This document shows positions 10,411 to 24,700 of a DNA stretch of 64,000 nt, piece by piece. The DNA lies in NCBI GenBank assembly GCA_018398815.1, contig CM031616.1, forward strand, positions 28,680,770 to 28,744,769, written 5' to 3'. The DNA is from Conus ventricosus (lineage: Eukaryota > Mollusca > Gastropoda > Neogastropoda > Conidae). The notes below the pieces were generated by a model, which was not told where the DNA came from, ran no database searches, and saw only the letters and a program-made list of their open reading frames with translations. Positions within the stretch are counted from its first letter, which is position 1. Each line of letters opens with the position of its first letter. The position numbers were made by a program, and so were the translations under genes.

Positions 10411-11869
10411 AAAATATTTCATGAGTTGACCAATGATTACCATAACACCCCCAGCATAAGAAATCACTATCAGACTATACCAGAAGAGATAAATCTCTAA
10501 CAGAATACTACCAGAGTTGAGAACCTCGTTCCAAGCGTGATACTATACTAACGCTATTCAACAAGTGATTAATTAGAGAAATGGATAGCCTTTCTATTTC
10601 CCTGGTGTTTTACAACTTTGGAATTTTTGCCACGGTACCAAGCAAGAGCCATTAAGGCAGGTCGAGGGGTATAGATCTAACCACCCTTAACAGCTATAGT
10701 CAGGAATGTAAAAAAAAAAAAAAAAAAACCAAAAAAAAAAAAGAAAAAAACACACAACACTGCCTAAAGCTTAGCCGTTCAAATGTCCAGATTATTTTCA
10801 GGACTTTCCCTCGTTTACAGTCATTCCCGAAATGCAGTTGGCTTGAATTTCAGAATGTTAAAAATAGTTTGGAGATGGAGGGATCAGTAAGATGATGCAT
10901 AATGATAGCCTAAATGATGTTCTCGAGTGTCCAGCGGTACACGTGTGTGATATACATGTGCATTTTTGAAACAGCAGAAGTCGGCATGCTTTCAGTTCCA
11001 ACTGCGTCGTTTCCCCCACTGGCTTCTGACGACCGGGACTCCAGAAAGTGGCAGTCATCTGATGACTGTGGCATGATATTGCTTTGTTTATAATATGATG
11101 TGACATGTCTTGAATATGAAATGATATGGTGGTTCGAAGCGATGTGTTTTGGTATACCGGTTAGAGTTACAGCACATGAAAGTTGGTGAGAAAAAACTAA
11201 TGTTGGCATACTATTCCTTCCTCATCATGACCGTGAATTTGGCACCGCTGTTAGATTGGAAAAGTGTGTGTTGGTGTGTGGGGCGGGGGGGGGGGGGGGG
11301 GGGGAAGTTGGGGGGGGGGGGGGTTTTTTGTTATGGGGGGGGGGGGTTGTTGGTAGGGGGGGGGGGTTGGGTTTTATATTTTCCAGGGGTAGGGGGGGGG
11401 TGGTGGGGGGTTGGGGGGTTATTGGTGGTACTGAGCGGGTAGAGGAATGAGCGACGAAGAGAGAAAGAAGACAAATAAATTAAAGCGTTACATGTTGACC
11501 CCTTCCCGAGCACAACTCATGGGAAGCCATCAGATTCAATCAGAGGAACAGAACCTCTCGTACACAGTCTAGATTCGACTTTAGTGTCCTGGGGGAGAGT
11601 TTTTCAGTAGACCCTGCTCAGGTTCTATTGGCCGTCCAGCATGGCACATAACAGGACATTCCTGAACTGCTGGTTGTTACGAAACGATATGGTATGCGAA
11701 GATATGACATGGGACATATCGATTTGTACTTGTATGTGATGACCACGCCGGCTGTGGTTGACTCGGAAATCAGTAGTTCTGCGTTGTGTGAGACCTTCCT
11801 GGCAGGTGTGTCATTTTCAACACGAGATGGGCCGCCTGGGGGGTGGGAGGGGGGTGACTGCTGTTGCAG
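10411..11869. other. Troponin I intron; G-rich tract
   Basis: No exon was recognised. A-runs lie at 10710-10750. A G-rich block with many G-runs of four or more lies at 11282-11420 and could form quadruplexes on the plus strand. Confidence 0.5.
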
Positions 11870-11978
11870 GACCTCTGAACAAACTGCAAGTTCCAAAGAC
11901 AAAGAGTCCAGAGATTTCCGGGGCACGCTGAAGTCCACTGGCCAGAAACAAGTTCGCCCTCAGGAAGATGAGGACACG
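11870..11978 (+). CDS. TnI: Troponin I, C-terminal-region exon
   Basis: The exon is bounded by an acceptor (tgactgctgttgcag, ending 11869) and a donor (gacacg, then gtgagg at 11979). The readable frame gives SSKDKESRDFRGTLKSTGQK, and a shifted frame gives NKFALR. The end reads EDEDT. The family has a Lys-rich stretch, then DFR-x-NLK, then in molluscs KFAL followed by an acidic tail; the order here is the same. The first codons continue best from the previous exon (phase 0) if one base is missing near the tga at 11875-11877, which would give LNKLQ. A second base error lies near 11950. This part of the protein carries the second actin-tropomyosin site. Confidence 0.75.
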
Positions 11979-12018
11979 GTGAGGAGCAACTGGGGACTGC
12001 GCAGCACTTCTGTTCCAC

Positions 12019-12050
<32 letters not shown>

Positions 12051-12084
12051 GCTCTCTCTCCTCTCTCTCTCTGGTGTGTGTGTT
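12019..12084. repeat. (CT)n then GT microsatellite
   Basis: CT runs with GCTC steps lie at 12019-12072, followed by a short GT stretch and then an AT-rich tatatcta tract to about 12131. Confidence 0.85.
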
Positions 12085-12725
12085 TGTGTTGATGTGTGTG
12101 TCTATATTTATCATTATATATCTATATATATGATGAGGATGTAAAGGAGGAGGTGGGCATGGCGGTTGTTGGTAAAGACGGTAGTAGAGGGGTGGGGGGG
12201 TGGGTGGGTGGATCGGGGAAGGGAGGAGGGACTGTTTTGGGGGATGGACGAGGAAGATGAATATTCATTTCGTGGAGCACATGTAAAGCCGGGCAGGGAG
12301 ACAGGCATTTGGTTGGAGTGAGTATGAAAGCGTTTCAGGTGATGTTCACATGGTATTTTCTTTACTGATATAACGTTCGTCCAAGTGACACCTACACTCG
12401 ATACATTATACTTGTATTCTTTTTCCATTGCGCAGAAGAAAATCGACGCCATTTACGTAAAATTATTGCGTGTAACTCGTTTGCCTTTACGTTGTGCTTG
12501 CGCTAGAGGCAGGAAGAAAAACCTCTCTTTAGTAATGGGTCTTATTATTTAAGGAAAGAAAGCGTCAAATGTGGTTAAAAGTTAAGAAGCACAGGAAACC
12601 GTACCACGATCATGATGTCTGAGATTTCTTCGTTTATATGTTTTTCCCCCCTTGTGTTAGTCTGTTGCAACATTTTCTGCATTTCCACTCGCCTTCCCCA
12701 AACGGAGTCAAATTAATCTTGAATC

Positions 12726-12729
<4 letters not shown>

Positions 12730-12760
<31 letters not shown>

Positions 12761-12847
12761 TGCGCGCGTGTGAGTATGTGTGTGTGGGTGTGTGTGTTTT
12801 TATGTTCGTGTGCGTTGCGTGCGTGCGTGCGTGTTGTGTGTGTTGTG

Positions 12848-12880
<33 letters not shown>

Positions 12881-12900
12881 TGTGTGTTTGTGTGTGTGTG
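12730..12900. repeat. (GT)n microsatellite with GCGT blocks
   Basis: GT/GCGT repeats run almost without break up to the possible last troponin I exon at about 12912. Confidence 0.9.
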
Positions 12901-12911
12901 TCCACTGTCAA

Positions 12912-13070
12912 ACTGACTGGGAGGGAGCGCTGAAACCCGGCGCGGGAGAAGAGGCGCGAGAGAGACCGAGAGCTGAATCCCCTCCCTCGCCTGTCTCACC
13001 CCACTTGTCTCCCTCTCTCCTCTCTGGACCCCTGGCCCTTTTCGTGGCACACCACTGTCCGAAGGCATAA
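12912..13070 (+). CDS. Possible terminal coding exon of troponin I
   Basis: Right after the GT array the frame reads TDWEGALKPGAGEEARERP and stays open to a taa ending at 13070. A Trp-containing segment followed by a charged tail is what I expect after the acidic EDEDT end of the previous exon in molluscan troponin I. No acceptor AG is visible just before it (cactgtcaaactgac), and the downstream half is Pro/Ser-rich and could be untranslated. A one-base shift after GA gives a Glu/Arg-rich tail ERDRELNPLP instead. I list it only because of its position and the DWEGALKP run. Confidence 0.35.
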   Translation, partial: TDWEGALKPGAGEEARERPRAESPPSPVSPHLSPSLLSGPLALFVAHHCPKA

Positions 13071-16000
13071 TTATACGCTCTTTGGCAAGATCCAATGGTA
13101 CAACCGGAAGCACGTCCCTCTCTGCTGACGTCTCTGTCGGCCTCCTGGGCGACTGGGTTGACCTTCCCTCCCTCCTCCTCCTACGCTTCGCTGGACTTCC
13201 TCCGACTTCCACGCTGCTCCCCATGCTGCTTCTTCTTCATGGAGGTTTTGGGCTGCTGCAAGACTCTGCTTGATTTGGGAAACAGTGCTTCAAGGTCGGT
13301 CGTCAAGTTTAATTCTGCTGTGTGCCTTCAGACGCCCCGTCCTCGGTGTCCGTGTTCAGTTGTGGTTGGTTTACGTTTTGGGACAGGATTGTTACTTGAT
13401 AGTCGCTGGTTGAATTTTTTGACTTTCTGTTGTTCATCGTTTTTGTGTGTTTTAATATTTTGTAAATGCGTTGCTCTTCTTAGTACTAACGCCACCTGGT
13501 GGATTTGTTGTTGTTGTTTGGTTGCAATTTTGGGACAGATCATTCATGTTGTGTTTTGCCAAGTTTGGGGGAATCTTGGACTGTACACTAATAATTCCCA
13601 ATGTAGAGTCGTTGCCGATGTTGTGTTTGGTGTATTTTGCAAGGTGTCTGGAGGAGACATGTGTCGAGTGTTTTGATTTTTTTTTTATTTTATAGATGGG
13701 GGTGGGGGAAGGGTTATTAAGCATTGCTTGAAATTTAGCTGGGAGATTTTTTTGTTTTTGGTTTTGTTTTGGTTTGCTCGTTTGTCGTTTGCGTTTGAAG
13801 AAAAAAAAGAAAAAAAGAACAAATTCCTACGATTTGTGTATTTTGTTTGGCTGTTTTTGCTCCGGGGGAGAGGGGGAATTATTTTTTAAACAGTGCCTTT
13901 GACTTTAAAGTAAAATGTGTTTTGAGTTCGTCTGATGTGAGACTTGGGAGTTTTGGTAGCCCTCCCTCCCACCCCTCCCCACCACCAAACGGCGTTGCCC
14001 CAGGGACTTGTTGTGTGGTGCATTACAATCCTGCTTTCCTGGCTGTCTTGTGTATGTCAGAGACCATGCAGTGTAGATCATTTTTGATGCTCAGCTTACA
14101 CATCCTTGTTCTTTTTGGTCTCGGCGCCGATTGCACATCTACGTGGTGGGCATCCGTGATGTGTGCACACTCTGTAAAAAGATGTATCCATATTTGAAGG
14201 AGTGCGATCTTACTTAATTGCATGAACCTCTCAAGTTAGAAATGCTCGCGTATTATTCTCTGTAGCTTTTGGTTTTGAGGGGAAGTGGCGGCCCAAGCGA
14301 TCTGACTAGTCATAGTGTCGATATAGATGAGAGTTGTCCGTTGATGTCATGGTACGCTTTCGAGGTCAGGACGAATAAAAAAAAGGTGGGTTGAAAGAAC
14401 GAGGAACGGTCCATGTTCGCAGTCCGTTGTTGCGGTGATCGAAGAATGACCTAAGGGGATTGTTTTTGTGTGGCCGCCTTGACTGTTCATGTTCTGCCAG
14501 AGGTTCTCACTGTTCTGATGGTTTACATCATGGATTCCGTGGCTTGTGTAGGTATTTAAAGTAAAAGCAAAGGGAAGAAAACGCCTCTGTGCGGGTCATT
14601 CCGAGGTGTTCAGGTACTGTGTTGGGCAGGTTTGTGATTGTGGGGGGGGAATTCAGGGGGAGGTGGGGAACCATTCTCAACTCCGGGGCAGAGTTCAGTG
14701 TCCTGATATGATGAGACCAAAACCATCTTGCTTGGCCACCAGTGGTCCAGATTCCAGCTGATTACACTGGCCGGGGCTGTGTCCTGGGGGCAACAGACGA
14801 GGAAGGGTATTTATTTTCTTTTGTTTGGGTGCACGGGAGCCGCTGCGCTCGACATCTTGTATCTCTTAACCACTTCAAACAAAGCAAGCAACTAGAGGGT
14901 GGAGTAGGATGAGAGTTCATCATCCCCCTGTTATGTGTGTTAAAAATTAGACTAGTTCTGTCTTAGTTTCTCATCAACGTGGGCAGTGACAGAGACACAG
15001 ACCTCTTCTTCAGCATTGAACAATACACAATTACAATCTGAACAATGGCAGACGAAGAAAGAAGAAGAAGAAAGCTGGTAACCTCGGCGTGCGGTCCCTG
15101 TGCAGTGGGAAACAGTGTTTGTCATAAAACACAAATGGTTTTATCGCGTTTCACACACACAAACAGACACAAATAAATATCTTAAAGGCCGATGTACATG
15201 CACAGACTTAAAGGCTGTTGTTAAGAAGCGTGTGAACCTACTTTCAGGAAGCGTGGGTATTTTGTGTCGTGTGTGTAGGTGCTAATGTGTGTACAGGAGT
15301 CTTACTAGGATGGTATTCCTTGTACTTAAAAGTCAATGACATTGATGTGTGTTGGGATTGTTGCAGATGCAGCCTGCATTGCTTTATGATTTTTACAATG
15401 ACTCCAGCTCAAAAAAGCTTACCAGCAAGCAGCTTGTTTGTCCGCCAAAATGCCCATGATTACAGCCCCTTCCCTGTTGAGTATGAATGTCAACAATGGC
15501 TCGAAATCCAAAGCTCAAAGTTCTCTTTGCACAATCTCCAGCCATGCTACTGTCGCAAGATTCGACAGTCACGTGCCCACTGGTCACGCGCTTGATTTTT
15601 TTTTTTTTTTTGATATCCCCGCCGTACCTGATCATCGCCACCCCCATGGTTATAAATAGTTCAGTCATTCCCACACCTTGTCCCCAAGTTTCACCTCTGA
15701 TGATTGGTTTAGTAGTGGTGTTTTTTTTTCACTTCCTTATGCGATTTGAACTTCCAGGTCAGGATGCTGAGAGTTTGTCCCCCAGTAGTAGCACGCCAAG
15801 CTGGACTTTTTTTTGTTTTTTTGTTTTTTTTGCTGCTGAGTTGAGTAGCGTAGTAGCGGTTTTTGTGTGTGTGATTGTGATACGCTGGACTGAATTCAGG
15901 TGGACAAGTACAACAAAAGAAGTTCACAGTTATAGTGGAATGGAAGTGGAATAAAGGACCTTCGGATGTGGGTGATGTTGCCGCCTTTGCATGCAGGCGT

Positions 16001-16337
16001 CTCAGACGAGATTGTCTTTTTAAAAAAAAAGTTGTTAGAATGCTGTAGAAAGAAGACCTATAGTGGAAGCCTTCGGAATAATGTCTGGCACTGACGTAGA
16101 TTGGACTGTATTCAGCTGTGTGTCGCGCCTCTCTAGCTTTCCTTTAGCCTCTTCATTAAACGTGTAAAGAAGCATTTGTCTCCGACAATATATTAACTTG
16201 ATCCTTTTGGACGAAGTCGCTGCCTTTCTGCTGTCTTTGGGAAAAGAGCCAGGCCAGGTTTGGGAGAGTGGGAGAAGAGTGAGAGCCGTTTGCTTTTGTC
16301 CTTCTCGGTCTATGTCTGTTGGTCTGTCTGTCTGTCT
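13071..16337. other. No gene recognised
   Basis: This is mixed AT/GT-rich DNA with T-runs (15598-15611, 15720-15730). The 193-residue frame at 13095-13676 is rich in Cys, Phe and Leu and interrupted in homologous terms by nothing I recognise; it resembles a chance frame. This stretch probably contains the 3' end of the troponin I transcript, but I could not place it. Confidence 0.45.
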
Positions 16338-16622
16338 GTCAGTCACCCCCCCCTTCTTTCTCTCTCTCCTCTCTCTCTCTCTCTGCATCTCCTCTCTCTC
16401 TCTCCTCTTCTCTGTCTGTCGTCTTTCCATCTCTCTCCCTCTATCTGTCGGTCTCTCTCTCACTCTCTCTGTTTGTCTGTCTCTCTATCTGTGAGCGTGT
16501 GTGTGGGTGTGTTGTGTGTGTGTGTGTGTGTTGTGTGCGTGCGTGCCGTGCGTGGTGCCGTTGGTGCGATGAGTGTGTTCGTATGGTTTGTGTGTGTAGT
16601 GTGTGTGTGTGTGTGTGTGTGT
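16338..16622. repeat. (CT)n/(CTGT)n then (GT)n microsatellite
   Basis: CTGT and CT runs (16316-16490) pass into GT/GCGT repeats (16496-16622). Confidence 0.9.
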
Positions 16623-16980
16623 TACTTTTTCTAAGCGAACCGAAAAAAAACCGAGCATAACAAAATTATTCATCGAAACGGGCTCTAAAATTTCACAGCT
16701 GTTCAGAAAAGATAACAGAATGATGTGCATTTATTATCATTTTAAAAGGCCGCCAACAGCAAGTCCTTAATTTCCATTCAGAATCACATTGCCTCATAGA
16801 CTGCCGTGTCACATTGATCCTTTCATGTTGATAGCCCAATTACTAAAGGTCGAATAACCCCTCAGGGTCACGTTGACCTCTGCAGAGTTCTGTGTGAAAG
16901 TTGTAATATATCAGGCAACCATCAGTTAATTAAACCTTTGACCTCGTCGAAGTGACGGCCCTGACATGCCACCTCCGCCT

Positions 16981-17009
16981 CCCCCCCCCCCCCCCCCCCC
17001 CCCCCCCCC
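16981..17009. repeat. Poly-C tract, 29 bases
   Basis: A pure C run lies in otherwise AT-balanced sequence. The surrounding 16623-17726 shows no gene. Confidence 0.85.
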
Positions 17010-17726
17010 TTCTTCTCCACGAGATTCGCTAAGCTATGAAAACAGCATCAATTCAGCTTTTATCGCAAACTAACCGGCACTAATACACGATTTCAAATGT
17101 GAATCATTTTCAGGCTGTCAAATTCCCACAGGTTTAGAAAAGGGGGAAAAAAAGACATGTCAAATCATACAGAATTATATTAAGTCATCGAAAAAAACGT
17201 TTTCGGAGTTGAAACAGTAAAAGCAATGAACGCTATGGCTGCTAGGCTACTGACGTTCTACGTATGCGAGAGCATGCCAAGCATTCCCATAATTTATTGC
17301 AGGTTTGTGTATAAAAAAAAAGTCTTTAAAATATGAAAACATATATTAGATAACACAACATATATAGAAAGCTGTATGAGTAAGTTTATCCCTGCAAAAC
17401 AGCTTATATTATCCCACTCGGACAGTGTGTAAAATCTTCGGTACCGAAATCACCAGGACTGACAGAAACGTTGCATGTTCGTGCCATTGATATCAGAAAA
17501 AAAAAAAAAAAAGTCTGGTACGAGTTCCTAGAACGGGACATAAATATGATCACAAGGCAAAAAAAAAAGAAGAAAACAACTAGCGAAAAAGTACAGGAGA
17601 CCAAAGAAAACAATCAAAAAAGTAAAGAACGGATGAAAAGAGACCCCCCTTTTAATAGCACACTAACCTCTAGACACCTGATCAGCACACAACTCTAGAA
17701 ACGGCGGCAGTGTATTTGACACGACT

Positions 17727-19878
17727 ATGTGTGCATTTCGAACTTCTGTGCTCCACAAGTCCAATCAGTTATTTCTCATTCACTACAACACTCACGTCAC
17801 TAATTACACACAAGTTCCCACGAAGCAAATTCACACATATGCATGTTCACACAAATGCACACTTATGCAAGTACACACAAATACACACATATGCATGTAC
17901 TTTGTATTCTTTAAATATTTGTGAGAATGCAATGAACACACATGCACCACTGAAGGACCTCAGGCGCTTTCATTACAGGAGATGTTAACTTTGTCGTGTA
18001 AGACGAAAAAAAAAATGCTTTTTTTTAACATCAAGAAGTACGTTGCTGATGTCGTGTCTGTTTAGTTGATTGCGCACAAGGTCGCATTTTGGAATGCTTC
18101 GGATTTTAAAAAAGAATGGGTGTTCTTTTCCTCACGGTACAAAAAACGGCATGATTTTTGTTTCATCTCTATGTCGTTTCTCTCTTTTGGTAATGATTTT
18201 TCGGTGAGGAAGTTGGGACATATAGATATAGTTAAAGGTCATAAGATGTCCGTCGGTATGAATAATAACTGTATAAATCTGATGGAGTGAATGCAGGTCT
18301 GAGGTGCAGAATTACCCACGGGGCGAGGTATGGTTCAACAGGCAATGCAAAGCACGTGTTCGAAACAGCGCTTCAGCTCATCAAAGCTGTATTCCCGGCT
18401 TTGACAAACAAGTGCACGATAACTTTCTCTTTTGTCTTTAACAGATTTTTATCATTCCAAATGCAATTCACGCTTCTGTCTTTTAAAGTAACCAAATAAT
18501 CCTTAGCGTAAGGTCAGTGAATGAACTGAGGGGCGGAAATAGCTCTCTTATCAATGGGAGGGACGAATGATGTTTGCCGAAGGAAAGGAGGCAAGTCAAG
18601 GACCCGCTCAGGACTACGTGTCGGCACATAAGTCTGAATTACTTAGGGAACGGAAGACTGATCACTGTCGGTTGGAGAATATTTACCGACGTCAGTTATT
18701 TAAGTTTTGGACCAAAGAGTTATGGAGGTGTGTGTTGTTTTATATTATTATTATCAATCTTATTTATTTTATCGTTATTAGTGCTGTTTTAAAAATTATT
18801 TTCATTGTTATCAGTATAGTAGTTTAATATTGTTAAATGGAGTATTACTAGTTTATTTATTATCATTTATTATCATTATTGTTATCTTTAGTGTCGTTGG
18901 TATTACGGTTGTTTTTGTAAAATTTATTTAATTTTTCATTATTTCATTATTTTATTGGATTTTTGATTATATGAATTTGCAGAGTGAAAATTAGAGGGGG
19001 TTGGCACAATTATCCAAATTTTCTCAAGCTGTTGGTAAGTTTATCTTGTGAATGATTGTGTAATCGACAAAAATGTCTGCCACCGTGGGCTGCCTGCTCA
19101 TACTGATGCTAAAAGTGTAATTACGCCGCATGAACATTGAGAGGGTGATGTCCACGAAACCAAAAGAAACGGTATGTCTGATTTCATCTCTTGTTCGAAC
19201 TTTTATCTGTTGGTATTAAGAACCCTATAAAAATGAGAACAAGTCCTGAAAATCTAACACACACACACACACTACATCACACACACAACCCACAACACAC
19301 ACACACACACACCCACACACCCACACACACACACACACACACACACATTGTTATGGCTGGTCTCTTCAAACACTTTTTTCCCACAACCATCTCTATTCTC
19401 GGCCTGCGATCCTGCAAGAACGGGTTTTTTGCGGACTTCATTGCTTTGTACAAAGGTAGGGAAGATGTTGTATTGATAATATGTCGCAGTCAGGGCATCC
19501 GTACTGTTATGTAAATTAGTATTCAAGAGTATGCCATGGAGAGATATTCACGGGGAGTAGGGAGAAGAACATTTAAAGACGCAGCAGGAGTGAGTAATGA
19601 AGGGAGGCAACTCTTGTTGTCCTGAGAGAAAATGACATCACCATGATCTTGTTCACATGGGCGGAAAAAGTTGTTTTACTTTATTTGTTTGTTTATGTCT
19701 GACGTTTTAATTCAAAAACTACGGCCAGTAAAAATACTCCAAGTAGACAATCAATTCTTTGTCAGTACATTGACCTACTCCCGCATTGTTACAACCCACA
19801 TAGTTTAAATAAGGAAATCGACACACAAACACAAACACACACAAACACACACACACACACACACCACACACACACATT

Positions 19879-19914
<36 letters not shown>

Positions 19915-20037
19915 CACGCCCGCAAGCACGCACGCACGCACGCACGCACACACCACCACACTCGCACGCACGCACGCACGCACGCACGCACCACACACAC
20001 ACGCGACAAACACACCACACACACACACACCAAACAC

Positions 20038-20069
<32 letters not shown>

Positions 20070-20225
20070 TATGTGCCAAAGTCGCGCGCGCGCGTGTGTG
20101 TGTGGTTGTGTTTGTTGTGTGTGTGTGTGTTGTGTGTGTGTAATTTATAAAGACTTTTCAAGATGTCTGTGTAGCCTTATAGAAAAAGTGGGAAGAGGAA
20201 GATGGTTTCTACTCGTAACGTCCTA
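17727..20225. repeat. Tandem segmental duplication, copy 1
   Basis: This copy is about 2.5 kb. Shared anchors with copy 2 include gtgctccacaagtccaatca at 17748 and 20310 (offset 2562), an AT-rich tract (18740-18960), CA arrays near the middle, and tatagaaaaagtgggaag near the end (20180 against 22840). Differences are mostly small indels. No credible coding sequence lies inside. CA, CT and GCAC microsatellites occupy 19258-19346 and 19820-20130. Confidence 0.85.
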
Positions 20226-20289
20226 GCCAGAGTTATTTGCACACCTGCCAACAAATATGTGGTTTCAGTACAATCTAACCAGAATTTAC

Positions 20290-22880
<2,591 letters not shown>

Positions 22881-23749
22881 GAAACTTCTCCACATAAACC
22901 ACTGGAGAAAGAAATAACACCGTCACCATACTATAATCATGAAAGAAAGGATGGCCAAGAAAGAGGTACGTGAAAATGTTTTAGCAAAACTGAACAACAA
23001 ATTTCATGTGATGTGGGGGATGGGAGTGGGGTGGGAGTGGCGGCGCTGGGCCGCGCGCGCGTTCTGAGACACAGAACCACCTATGTTCCCAGCATCGCTT
23101 TCAGCACCATACATACAGACACACGCACACACCCGCATCCAGTTTCTAGATTCCATAACTATCGCTATTTTCTTTCTTTTCTTTCTTTCTGTTTTATCAT
23201 ATTTCACGGGACAAAGAAAGTTCTACATTTCCTTTCCCATCAGTTACCCTTTCTTCCTTCTCAGTCCACTTCCTTCCGACTCCCCCCCCCCCCCCCCCCC
23301 CCCCCTCCTTTTTCTCCTTTCCCGCCCGCACACTTTCAAATCCACCCCGTGGAACCCGGTCCGTGTTCCAAGGGAAGGAACTACGATAGTAGAATCAACT
23401 TATTTATTCTTCACTTGTCTCCCTTGACTCCACATCCTTGGCACCATCGGCCTTTGCAGGGTTCGTGGTGTTCTACGTTCGAGATAGATTGAAACACTGG
23501 TGTCACACGAACGTGATTAAAAAGTGAATGCACCTGTCTTTTTTTTCTTTCTTTCTTTGTTTCTTTTTTTTCTTTCTTTCTTTGTTTCTTTTTTTTCTGT
23601 GATTAATGAAGATCTAATTATTTAAACTGTCAGCGGCCAGTTCTGCGGGCACGTATGCACGCACGCACGCACACACACACACACACACCCCACACACACC
23701 ACAGTCTTCTCTCTCTCTCTCTCATCTCTCCTTCCTTCTCTCTTCTCTC

Positions 23750-23754
<5 letters not shown>
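22881..23754. other. No gene seen; C-runs and CTTT repeats
   Basis: A C-run lies at 23281-23305, CTTT/GTTT repeats at 23537-23600, and CA then CT microsatellites at 23655-23735. Proline-rich frames here translate the C-runs. Confidence 0.6.
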
Positions 23755-23786
<32 letters not shown>

Positions 23787-24120
23787 TTTGAAAATAATTT
23801 ATTTTTACCCCCCCCCCCCCAAAAACCCAAAAAAAAACCCACCCCCCCCCCAAAACCCCCCCCCCCTTTTTTTTTTGTTTTTGGGGGGGGGTTTTTTTCC
23901 CCAAACTTTTTTGGACCCCCCTTTTTTTTTTTTTTTTTGTTTTTTTTTTTTCTGGTGGGTTTTTTGGGGGGGGGTTCTCCATTTTAAAAGTAAAACTCTC
24001 AAAAACCCCATTTTTCAAAAATCCCCATTTCCTTTTTTTTTAAAAAAGGGGGAAAAAAGGGGTCTAAAAGTTTTTCCCAAAAAAAAACCCTTTCTTTTGG
24101 GGGGGGGGGGTTTTGGGGGG

Positions 24121-24166
<46 letters not shown>

Positions 24167-24174
24167 ACCCCAAA

Positions 24175-24261
<87 letters not shown>

Positions 24262-24458
24262 TTTTCCCCCTTTTCCCCCCCCCACCCAAAAACCCCCCCC
24301 CCCCCTTTTCCGGGGGAACTCAAAAAAAAATAACTTTTTTTCCCAAAATTGTCCCCTTATACTCCTTCACCTCCCTTTCATTTCTGGTTTCCTTAAAAAA
24401 TTTCGGTTTTTACCGAAGGATTAAAAATGGGGCACCCTTTTTTTTTTCTTTTTTTTTC

Positions 24459-24489
<31 letters not shown>

Positions 24490-24700
24490 TTTGGGTTTAA
24501 TTTTTTTTAAAATTACCCTTTCGGGGGATTGCGCACGACGCACCCACAACACACACACAACCCCCAACCACACAGTCTTCTTTTCTCCCCTTCTCTCTTT
24601 TTTTCCCTCTCTCTCTCTCCCCTTTTTTTTAAATATTTATTATTTTTTTTTTTTTTTTAAAAAATTTTAAAAAAGGGAATAAAAATTCTACAAAATTTGT
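23755..24700. repeat. Homopolymer-dominated tract (poly-C up to 82, poly-T, poly-A)
   Basis: The text consists almost only of homopolymer blocks, including C-runs of 44 (24123-24166) and 82 bases (24177-24258) and T-runs around 24440-24492. Pro- and Gly-only frames on both strands are consequences. It looks like unreliable base calling rather than real biology, although a true G/C-rich low-complexity core may underlie it. Confidence 0.75.

Noticed and set aside
12435..12554. Next troponin I exon after a good pyrimidine tract and cag
   Set aside because: The frame (KKIDAIYVKLL) stays open but has no resemblance to the C-terminal part of the family.
13095..13676. 193-residue plus-strand frame as a possible membrane protein
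   Set aside because: It is hydrophobic and Cys-rich only because the DNA is T/G-rich. No start context, splice signal or family resemblance was seen.
23788..24333. Proline-rich 181-residue frame and glycine-rich antisense frames
   Set aside because: They come from poly-C runs of doubtful length in a smeared zone.
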